Shown: positions 1-8,176 of the stretch, piece by piece | Layout of the letters: each line of letters opens with the position of its first letter | How positions within the stretch are numbered: position 1 is the stretch's first letter | Assembly: GCA_033722675.1 (NCBI GenBank) | Contig: JAWVYO010000003.1 | Coordinates: forward strand, 1-54,697 | Origin: DATHYU01 sp033722675 | GTDB lineage: Bacteria; Actinomycetota; Acidimicrobiia; Spongiisociales; UBA11373 | Direction of reading: 5' to 3' | Length of the DNA stretch: 54,697 nucleotides | Notes under the pieces: generated by a model | The model's database searches: none | Seen by the model: only the letters and a program-made list of their open reading frames with translations | What the model was told of the DNA's origin: nothing | Position numbers and translations under genes: made by a program

Positions 1-487
1 AGGCGATGTCGGTGGCCATCGGGATGCCCCAGCCCCGTCCGGCGTCGCCGCCGGTGCCGACGATGAGCAGGTAGAGGGCGGCCGGGACGACCATGCCGCC
101 GACCGCTGCCAGCGCCGGGAGGGCCGCCGACTTCGGGTCCCGGAGCTCCCCGAGCACCAGTTCCCGCTTGATCTCGAGACCGACGACGAAGAAGAAGATG
201 GCCATGAGACCGTCGTTGACGATCTCACGGAGCGTCTCCTCGAGGTGGAGCGGCCCGAGGGTGAAGTCCATGTGGGTCGCCCAGAAGGAGCCGTAGGACT
301 CGCCGAAGGGGGCGTTCGCCCACACCAGTGCGGCGATCGCCGCGACGAGGAGCACGACCCCGCCGGCCGACTCGATCTGGGTGAACTTGAGGACCGGCCG
401 GACGAAACGTGCGGGCACGGCCCGGGAGGAGTGGAGCCACGTCCGATGGACGCGTTGCTCCGGCTCGATACGGGGTCCTTGGGCCAT
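1..487 (-). CDS. nhaA: Na+/H+ antiporter NhaA, N-terminal part (runs off the left edge)
   Basis: Secondary Na+/H+ antiporter of the inner membrane, important for pH and sodium homeostasis. Only the first 162 residues are in the window. Reading leftward from ATG 487 the protein begins MAQGPRIEPEQ, then shows two hydrophobic helices, the family segment FFFVVGLEIKRELVLGEL and, at the window edge, GWGIPMATDIA. That edge motif holds the Asp equivalent to Asp133 of E. coli NhaA; the Asp163/Asp164 ion-binding pair lies outside. The gene is divergent from trkA. A TACGCT -10-like element sits 11 nt before the ATG with no clear Shine-Dalgarno, so the leader is very short. Family assignment is firm; completeness cannot be judged here. 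Confidence 0.9.
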   Translation of the reverse strand, partial: MAQGPRIEPEQRVHRTWLHSSRAVPARFVRPVLKFTQIESAGGVVLLVAAIAALVWANAPFGESYGSFWATHMDFTLGPLHLEETLREIVNDGLMAIFFFVVGLEIKRELVLGELRDPKSAALPALAAVGGMVVPAALYLLIVGTGGDAGRGWGIPMATDIA

Positions 488-498
488 GACTGCTGCGG

Positions 499-504
499 AG
501 CGTA
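499..504 (-). promoter_or_regulatory. -10-like element TACGCT for nhaA
   Basis: On the minus strand TACGCT fits TANNNT and lies 11 nt upstream of the nhaA ATG. No convincing -35 hexamer is visible. A transcript from here would have a leader of only a few bases. Confidence 0.35.
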
Positions 505-524
505 CCGCTCCGACTCCTGTTCCT

Positions 525-538
525 CCGTCGATCGACGG
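525..538. promoter_or_regulatory. 14-bp perfect palindrome CCGTCGATCGACGG in the nhaA-trkA interval
   Basis: The 14 bases are self-complementary end to end. A related inverted repeat, GGCCG-ATCGA-CGGCC, lies at 588-602 and shares the core GATCGACGG. The pair sits between two divergent ion-transport genes, where an operator for a dimeric regulator would be expected. No regulator is identified. Confidence 0.35.
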
Positions 539-579
539 TCGACCGGCGGGCTCGAGGCGTTCGACGAACGGGGCCTCGC

Positions 580-585
580 TAGCCT
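580..585 (+). promoter_or_regulatory. -10-like element TAGCCT for trkA
   Basis: TAGCCT lies 29 nt before the trkA ATG. It predicts a leader of about 22 nt that carries the Shine-Dalgarno GAGGGG. Confidence 0.35.
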
Positions 586-614
586 TCGGCCGATCGACGG
601 CCGAGGGGCGGTCC

Positions 615-1943
615 ATGCACATCGTGGTGATCGGTGCCGGCGCGGTCGGCTCCCACCTCGCCGAGCGGCTCTCCATCGAGGGCCAGGACGTCGTCGTGGT
701 GGAGGCCGATGCGTCCAAGGCCCAGGACATCCAGTCCCGGCTCGACGCCCTCGTCATCACCGGGAACGGGGCGAGCCGGTCCGTCCTCGAGGAGGCCCGC
801 ATCGAGGACGCCGGGCTCCTCATCGCCGTGACCAACTCGGACGCCGTGAACATCCTCTCCTGCCAGGCCGCCTCCGCCTTCGACGTCCCCTTCAAGGTGG
901 CGCGGGTGGAGGACCCGGCGCTTCGCGGGCGCAACGGCATCGACGGCGTCGACCACATCATCGACCCGACCGAGGAGCTGGCCGCCGAACTCCTCCGCCT
1001 CGTCCGCAAGAGCGGGGTCTCGGAGATGGTCGAGTTCGCCGACGGGCGCTTCGCCCTCCTCGGCGGCTACGTCCAGCACGGTGCCCGGCTCGACGGCATG
1101 ACGCTCGGGGACCTGCGCACCCATGTGAAAGGCTGGGACTGGCTCGTCACCGCCGTCGTGCGGGGCGGGGAGCCCCGCATCGCCCGCGGGGACACGACCG
1201 TGCAGGCGGGGGATCACATCCTCGTGATGGCGCGGGGCGACCGGACCCATGAGGCCATCGAGTTCATGGGCCTCGACGACCACCGGGCGCGCCGGGCGAT
1301 GATCCTCGGGGCGACGCGTCTCGCCGGCCTCGCCGCCGAACGGTTCGCCCGCAACGGCATCCACACCACGATCCTCGACAACGACGCCGAGCGGTGCCGC
1401 AGCCTCGCCCGGTCCTCCGACAAGGTCGTCGTCGTCCAGGGCGACGCCATGGACCCCCGGATGCTCCGAAACGAAGGAATCGAGAACGTCGACGCCTTCC
1501 TCGCCCTCACGGGGTGGGACGAGATCAACATCGTCGGCTGCCTGCTGGCGAAGGCGCTCGGGGCGCCCACCACGGTGGCCCGCTTCCACCGGTTCGAGTA
1601 TGTCGGCCTGCTGCCGGGGGTGGGCATCGACGCCGGGGTGTCGTCGCGGCTGGCGGCGGCGAGCGCCATCCTCCAGTTCGTGCGGCGCGGCCACGTCCAT
1701 TCGGTGGCGACCTTCCAGGACACGGCGGCGGAGGCCATCGAGCTCGAGGTGGAGCCCACGAGCCGCGCCATCGGCAAGGACCTCCGGGAGATCGGGCTCC
1801 CCAAGAGCGTCATCGTCGGCGGGGTGCTGCGGGGGAAGAAGGCCTTCATCCCCCACGGCGACACCGTCATCCACGAACACGACCGCCTCATCGTCGTCGC
1901 CCTCCCCGAGGCGATCCGGTCGGTGGAGCACATCTTTGCCTGA
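615..1943 (+). CDS. trkA: Trk K+ uptake regulatory subunit TrkA
   Basis: Cytoplasmic NAD-binding gating subunit of the Trk potassium importer; it assembles under TrkH. The 442-aa protein starts MHIVVIGAGAVGSHLAE with the GxGxxG dinucleotide loop of an RCK_N domain, continues through a first RCK_C, then repeats the pattern (ILGATRLAGLAAERF near residue 230) and ends in a second RCK_C. This is the classic tandem TrkA layout and length. The reading frame stays open to 381, but ATG 615 is chosen because GAGGGG precedes it and family homology begins there. trkH follows 21 nt downstream, so the two form one operon. RCK_C domains of this family bind cyclic di-AMP in some bacteria, and a disA gene lies at 47694. 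Confidence 0.93.
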   Translation: MHIVVIGAGAVGSHLAERLSIEGQDVVVVEADASKAQDIQSRLDALVITGNGASRSVLEEARIEDAGLLIAVTNSDAVNILSCQAASAFDVPFKVARVEDPALRGRNGIDGVDHIIDPTEELAAELLRLVRKSGVSEMVEFADGRFALLGGYVQHGARLDGMTLGDLRTHVKGWDWLVTAVVRGGEPRIARGDTTVQAGDHILVMARGDRTHEAIEFMGLDDHRARRAMILGATRLAGLAAERFARNGIHTTILDNDAERCRSLARSSDKVVVVQGDAMDPRMLRNEGIENVDAFLALTGWDEINIVGCLLAKALGAPTTVARFHRFEYVGLLPGVGIDAGVSSRLAAASAILQFVRRGHVHSVATFQDTAAEAIELEVEPTSRAIGKDLREIGLPKSVIVGGVLRGKKAFIPHGDTVIHEHDRLIVVALPEAIRSVEHIFA

Positions 1944-1964
1944 CCGGCCGGGCACCCGCGCACC

Positions 1965-3413
1965 GTGCACCTGAGACGGCTCGCCTACGTGCTCGGCGCC
2001 GTCGTGGCCGCCATCGGCGTCGGCATGCTCGTCGCCGCCGCCGTCGCGGCGATCTACGGCGAATGGGACGACGTCCGCGGGATCCTCGCGGCCGCCGGCA
2101 CCTCGGTGGCGATCGGCGTGGTGGCGTGGCGCCTCCTCGGCGAGCGCGGCGAGCTCACCACCCGCGAGGGCTTCGCCACGGTCGGGCTCACGTGGTTCGC
2201 CATCTCCTTCGTCGGGTGCCTGCCCTATCTCTTCACCGGGGCCATCCAGGGGATCGAGAACGCCTTCTTCGAGACGGCGGCGGGGTTCACCACCACCGGG
2301 GCGTCGGTGGTGCCCGATCCCGGGGCGCTCGGGAAGGGGATCCTGCTCTGGCGGGCGCTCACCCAGTGGCTGGGCGGCATGGGCATCATCGTCCTGTCGG
2401 TGGCGATCCTCCCGCTCCTCGGTGTCGGCGGCGTGGAACTGGCCCGTGCCGAGGCGCCCGGGCCGCAGCCGGACCGGCTGACGCCTCGCTTCCGGGAGAC
2501 CGCCAAGCGGCTGTGGTTGATCTACCTGGGGCTGACCACCGCCGAGGTCCTCTTCCTCGTGCTCGGCGAGATGACGTTCTTCGAGTCCGTCGCCCATGCC
2601 TTCACCACCATGTCGACGGGCGGGTTCGGCACCGACGTCGGCTCCATCGGAGCCTTCGGCGCCTACACGCAGTGGGTGGTGATCGCCTTCATGGCGATGG
2701 CGGGCGTGTCCTTCGCCCTCCACTTCCGGGCGCTGCGGAACCCCCTCGCCTATGCGAAGAACTCCGAGTTCCGCATCTATGCGGGGATCCTCGTGGCGGC
2801 GTCGGTGCTGCTCGTCGTCGGCAACTGGGCGGACGGCGCCGCCACCGTCGTCCGGGACGGGGTCTTCACCGCCGTGTCGCTCGTGACCACCACCGGATAC
2901 GCCACGGCCGACTTCGGCGGCTGGGACGCCGCCCTCCAGATCGCCATCGTCGGGCTCTTCTTCGTCGGCGGCATGGCGGGATCGACCGCGGGCGGCGTGA
3001 AGACGTACCGGCTCGCCGTCCTGACGAGCGCCGGCCGGCGGGACCTGCGGCGGCTCATCCATCCCCGCGGCGTGTTCGTCGTCCGGATGGGCCGCGAACC
3101 GGTGCCCGACCCCGTCGTCGACAGCGTCCAGTCGTTCTTCCTCTTCTACATGCTCGTGTTCATGACCGGCACCGTCGCCCTCGGGCTCATCGAATCGGGG
3201 CTCGGCGTGGGCAAGGACCTCGTGACGTCGGTGTCGGCGGTGGCGTCGGCCCTCGGCAACATCGGCCCCGGGCTCGCCGAGGTGGGCCCTGCCTCCAACT
3301 ACGCCAGTATTCACGCCGGGGGCAAGTGGCTGCTGTCGGGTCTCATGATCGTGGGACGGCTCGAACTGTTCCCCGTCCTGCTGCTGTTCACCCGGGAGCT
3401 GTGGCGCCGGTAG
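1965..3413 (+). CDS. trkH: Trk K+ uptake membrane subunit TrkH
   Basis: Potassium-translocating membrane subunit partnered with TrkA. The 482-aa protein has the four-fold channel-like repeat of the Trk/Ktr superfamily. The four selectivity-filter loops are visible in order as TAAGFTTTGAS, TMSTGGFGTDVG, SLVTTTGYATADFG and SALGNIGPGLAEVG. Start is GTG 1965 (VHLRRLAYVLG), giving an amphipathic start before the first helix. The gene lies directly behind trkA on the same strand and needs no promoter of its own. Length and motifs are normal. Confidence 0.94.
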   Translation: MHLRRLAYVLGAVVAAIGVGMLVAAAVAAIYGEWDDVRGILAAAGTSVAIGVVAWRLLGERGELTTREGFATVGLTWFAISFVGCLPYLFTGAIQGIENAFFETAAGFTTTGASVVPDPGALGKGILLWRALTQWLGGMGIIVLSVAILPLLGVGGVELARAEAPGPQPDRLTPRFRETAKRLWLIYLGLTTAEVLFLVLGEMTFFESVAHAFTTMSTGGFGTDVGSIGAFGAYTQWVVIAFMAMAGVSFALHFRALRNPLAYAKNSEFRIYAGILVAASVLLVVGNWADGAATVVRDGVFTAVSLVTTTGYATADFGGWDAALQIAIVGLFFVGGMAGSTAGGVKTYRLAVLTSAGRRDLRRLIHPRGVFVVRMGREPVPDPVVDSVQSFFLFYMLVFMTGTVALGLIESGLGVGKDLVTSVSAVASALGNIGPGLAEVGPASNYASIHAGGKWLLSGLMIVGRLELFPVLLLFTRELWRR

Positions 3414-3435
3414 CCGGTGGCGTCCCCGCACCGTT

Positions 3436-3441
3436 TATCAT
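3436..3441 (+). promoter_or_regulatory. -10-like element TATCAT for the pyrophosphatase gene
   Basis: TATCAT matches the -10 consensus at five of six positions. It lies in the short trkH-hppA gap and predicts a leader of about 32 nt with Shine-Dalgarno AGGGAG at 3466-3471. No clear -35 is seen. Confidence 0.4.
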
Positions 3442-3479
3442 CCCCCCGCACCGATCTTCTTCACCAGGGAGTGGTTTCG

Positions 3480-5563
<2,084 letters not shown>

Positions 5564-5567
<4 letters not shown>

Positions 5568-5755
5568 CGCTCGTCCTCCTCGCGCTTGCGCTCCCAGTAC
5601 TCGCGCTCGGCCCGTTCCCGGGTGCGCTGGACGACGAGGTAGAGCCCGACGATCACGCCGGCGACGAGCAGCCAGACGATCCACGCCGCCCCGTCGTCGG
5701 GGAGGTCGAGTCCGGTGTCGTCGGCCTGGGCGAGCAGCCTGAGGGTGGCGTGCAT
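5564..5755 (-). CDS. Small single-pass membrane protein
   Basis: A 63-residue protein of unknown function. After a short acidic N-terminus (QADDTGLDLPDD) it has one hydrophobic helix (AAWIVWLLVAGVIVGLYLVV) and a highly charged tail rich in Arg, Glu and Trp/Tyr (RTRERAEREYWERKREEDER), the layout of an N-out/C-in membrane peptide. Its TAG stop is the reverse of the TAG of the pyrophosphatase gene: the four bases CTAG at 5564-5567 serve both. Its start overlaps the GTG of the divergent phosphatase gene by 6 nt. Composition looks like a real protein rather than a shadow, but no homologue is named. Confidence 0.6.
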
Positions 5756-7012
5756 GGGGCACCTACCCTACGGCCGATCCTCGAGGAGCGATCCCACCTG
5801 GCCATCGACATCACCCTCATCCGCCACGGAGAGACCGAGGGCAACGCCGGCGACGTCTGGCAGGGCCACGGCGACTCCGCGCTGACGCCGCTCGGCCGCC
5901 GCCAGGCCGCCGACCTGGGGCGCCGGATGGCCGGACGGTCCTTCGACCGCGTCGTGGCCTCCGACCTCGGCCGGGTCCTCGACACGGCCCGCCGCGCCGG
6001 TCTCGATCCCGAGCCCATGAAGGAGTGGCGTGAGGTCGACCTCGGCCGCTGGGAGGGCCTGAGCCGGGTGTCGGTCGTCGAGCGGTTCCCCGACGAGGTC
6101 GCCGCCCTGGCGGCGGGCGAGGACGTTCCGCTCGGGGGAGGCGAGCGCTGGAGCGAGTTCGGCGAACGAATCGACACCGCTCTCGACGCGCTGCTCGAGG
6201 GCGCCCACGACGGCGACCGCATCGCCGTCGTGGCCCACGGCGGGGTCGTCCACGCGGTCGTGGCGGGCACCCTCGGGTTCCGCGGCCGGCGGCGGCCCTG
6301 GCCGGTGGGACCGGCATCGAACACGTCGATCACCCGCCTGCACGTCGACGACGGATCGCGGACGATCCGGGTGTTCAACGACGCCTCCCACACCGAGACC
6401 GCCGCCGGGCCGGCAGAGGGCGCGACGCTGGGGCTCATCCGCCACGGCGAGAGCGAGGGGAACGTCCGGGGGACCTGGCAGGGGATCACCGACGGGGCGC
6501 TCACCGATCGGGGCCGCCGTCAGGCCGACGACCTCGCCGCGTGGTACCGCCGGCCGACGGCCCTGTACGCCTCGCGTCTGCGGCGGGCCCGGGACACGGC
6601 GGCGGCGCTGGGGCGTCGTGTCGGGGCCGACCCGGTGATCCGCGACGACGTCGTCGAGATGTCTTTCGGCGCCTGGGAGGACCTCACCACCGAGGAGATC
6701 GTCGCTCGGGACGGAGCGGCCTTCGCCGCCGCCTTCGAGCACGATCATCCCCGGGGCGGCGACGGCGAGACCTTCGCCGGGGTCGCCGAGCGGATGCGTT
6801 CGGCGCTCGGGGAGATCGCGGAGGGCCATGCCGGCGAGACGGTGGGCGTGGTGTCCCACGGAGGGGCCATCCGGGCATTCGCGGCGACGGCGGCCGGCCT
6901 CTCCCACGCCACCCGCAACCGCATCGCCATTCCCGACAACGCGTCGGTGTCCCACGTCCGGTTCGGTGTCGACGGCCCCGTCATCGAGGACTACAACACC
7001 CCGGGGGGCTGA
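5750..7012 (+). CDS. Tandem histidine-phosphatase (phosphoglycerate-mutase-like) protein
   Basis: Two complete histidine-phosphatase domains in one 420-aa chain. Domain one has LIRHGETEGN with the catalytic His near residue 26 and the second catalytic His in VVAHGGVVHAVV. Domain two has LIRHGESEGN near residue 232 and VVSHGGAIRAFA. All four catalytic His and the RHG arginines are kept, so both sites could be active on phosphomonoesters; the substrate is unknown. The outer limit is GTG 5750 (GAGG 5 nt upstream). CTG 5798 is an alternative start, with GAGGAG 9 nt before it, a -10-like TACCCT at 5764-5769, and homology beginning just after. The gene overlaps the next, a mannosyltransferase, by one base (TGATG). 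Confidence 0.85.
   Translation: MHGAPTLRPILEERSHLAIDITLIRHGETEGNAGDVWQGHGDSALTPLGRRQAADLGRRMAGRSFDRVVASDLGRVLDTARRAGLDPEPMKEWREVDLGRWEGLSRVSVVERFPDEVAALAAGEDVPLGGGERWSEFGERIDTALDALLEGAHDGDRIAVVAHGGVVHAVVAGTLGFRGRRRPWPVGPASNTSITRLHVDDGSRTIRVFNDASHTETAAGPAEGATLGLIRHGESEGNVRGTWQGITDGALTDRGRRQADDLAAWYRRPTALYASRLRRARDTAAALGRRVGADPVIRDDVVEMSFGAWEDLTTEEIVARDGAAFAAAFEHDHPRGGDGETFAGVAERMRSALGEIAEGHAGETVGVVSHGGAIRAFAATAAGLSHATRNRIAIPDNASVSHVRFGVDGPVIEDYNTPGG
5764..5769 (+). promoter_or_regulatory. -10-like element TACCCT inside the nominal 5' end of the phosphatase gene
   Basis: Transcription from this element would begin near 5776, downstream of GTG 5750. It would then force use of the CTG at 5798, which has GAGGAG (5783-5788) at ideal distance. 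Confidence 0.35.
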
Positions 7013-8079
7013 TGCGGGTCCTGCTCGTCACGAACGACTACCCGCCGAAGGCCGGGGGCATCCAGCAGTACCTCGGGAGCCTCGTGGAGGCGTTCCCCGA
7101 GCCGATCCGGGTGTTCGCCCCCGCGGACGAGGGGCCGGCACCCGGCGACGTCGTCCGGGGGACGAAGGCCTTCATGTGGCCCACCCCGGCGGTGCGGCGC
7201 CGGCTGGAGTCGGAGGTCCGGGCCTGGGAGCCCGACGTGATCCTGTTCGGGGCACCGCATCCGCTCGCCCACCTCGGGCCAACGTTGCGGCGTCGAACCG
7301 GCATCCCCTACGCGGTGCTGTGTCACGGCGCCGAGGTGACGCTGCCCGCGGCGTTCCCCGTGACGCGGTCCCTGGTCGCCTGGCCGCTGCGCCGCGCCGA
7401 CGCCGTGCTGGCCGTGAGCGACTACACGACCGGCCGGGTGGAACGGCTCACCGGCGGCCCGGTGGTGGCGGTGGGCGCCGGCGTCGACGTCGACGCCTTC
7501 CGGCCCGCCCCCGCGCCTCCGGATCGGCCGGTGGTCGCCTGCGTGAGCCGCTTCGTCCCCCGCAAGGGCCAGCGGCGGGTGCTCCGGGCCGTCCGGCGCC
7601 TCCGGGACGAGGGTCGGGACGTCGAGGCGTTGCTCGTGGGGCGGGGGCGCGACGAGTCGGCCCTCCGCCGTCTGGCGGACCGTCTCGACGTGCCCACCCG
7701 GTTCGAGGTGGGGGTGCCGTGGGACCGCCTGCCGGGCCTGTATGCGGACGCCTCGGTGTTCGCCATGCCCTGCCGCTCGCGATGGTTCGGCCTGGAGGTC
7801 GAGGGCTTCGGGCTCGTGTTCCTCGAGGCCGCCGCCGCCGGGCTCCCCGTCGTGGCCGGGGATTCGGGCGGTGCGCCCGAGACGGTGGTGCCCGGCGCGA
7901 CCGGGTTCGTGGCCGCCGACGACGACGCCCTCGTGGACGCCCTCCGCCTCCTCCTCGACGATCCCGGGGCAGCGGCCGAGATGGGTGTCGCCGGTCGGCG
8001 TCGGGTGGAGTCCGACTTCACCTGGCGGGCCGTCGCCGAGCGGGTCGTCGGGGCGCTGCGGCCCGTCGCCGGAGGGTGA
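7012..8079 (+). CDS. GT4 glycosyltransferase, PimB'-like (phosphatidylinositol mannoside mannosyltransferase)
   Basis: GT-B fold glycosyltransferase of family GT4, 355 aa. The start MRVLLVTNDYPPKAGGIQQYL and the C-terminal donor-site region (FAMPCRSRWFGLEVEGFGLVFLE in two blocks, then AAAAGLPVVAGDSGGAPETV) follow the mycobacterial GDP-mannose-dependent enzyme PimB' (Rv2188c) closely, including FVPRKGQ and the E-x7-E pair. The predicted role is adding mannose to phosphatidylinositol monomannoside at the cytoplasmic face of the membrane. ATG 7012 overlaps the stop of the phosphatase gene, so the two are co-translated. Other GT4 mannosyltransferases share parts of this signature, so acceptor specificity is inference. 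Confidence 0.8.
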   Translation: MRVLLVTNDYPPKAGGIQQYLGSLVEAFPEPIRVFAPADEGPAPGDVVRGTKAFMWPTPAVRRRLESEVRAWEPDVILFGAPHPLAHLGPTLRRRTGIPYAVLCHGAEVTLPAAFPVTRSLVAWPLRRADAVLAVSDYTTGRVERLTGGPVVAVGAGVDVDAFRPAPAPPDRPVVACVSRFVPRKGQRRVLRAVRRLRDEGRDVEALLVGRGRDESALRRLADRLDVPTRFEVGVPWDRLPGLYADASVFAMPCRSRWFGLEVEGFGLVFLEAAAAGLPVVAGDSGGAPETVVPGATGFVAADDDALVDALRLLLDDPGAAAEMGVAGRRRVESDFTWRAVAERVVGALRPVAGG

Positions 8080-8096
8080 TCCTCCGACCCCGGTTC

Positions 8097-8126
8097 TTGA
8101 CATAGCGGCGGGCACGTGGTCATCCT
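8097..8126 (+). promoter_or_regulatory. Promoter of topA: TTGACA - 18 nt - CATCCT
   Basis: A perfect -35 hexamer TTGACA (8097-8102) is followed after 18 nt by CATCCT (8121-8126), a weak -10 keeping the conserved A and final T. The ATG of topA is 50 nt further on. This is the only exact -35 consensus I see upstream of a gene in the window. Confidence 0.5.
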
Positions 8127-8176
8127 CGTGGCCGCTTCCCCCCTCGTGCCGCCACCCGGCACACCGAGAGGTTCGA

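Noticed and set aside
492..520. GGAACA on the minus strand before nhaA as a SigH-type -35
   Set aside because: At the correct spacing the sequence is GCTC rather than CGTT, so the -10 half is missing.
381..614. Upstream extension of trkA to 381
   Set aside because: It overlaps nhaA on the other strand and the intergenic promoter region; Shine-Dalgarno and homology both point to ATG 615.
488..614. Possible c-di-AMP (ydaO-type) riboswitch before the potassium genes
   Set aside because: The interval is too short and shows only palindromes of operator size, not the conserved pseudo-symmetric riboswitch core.
579..3431. Very long open frame on the minus strand opposite trkA-trkH (also 8120-10831 and 16039-19065 on the minus strand)
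   Set aside because: These are products of third-position GC bias. Their translations are dominated by Arg, Gly, His, Asp and Glu without domains, and they lie opposite well-recognised genes.
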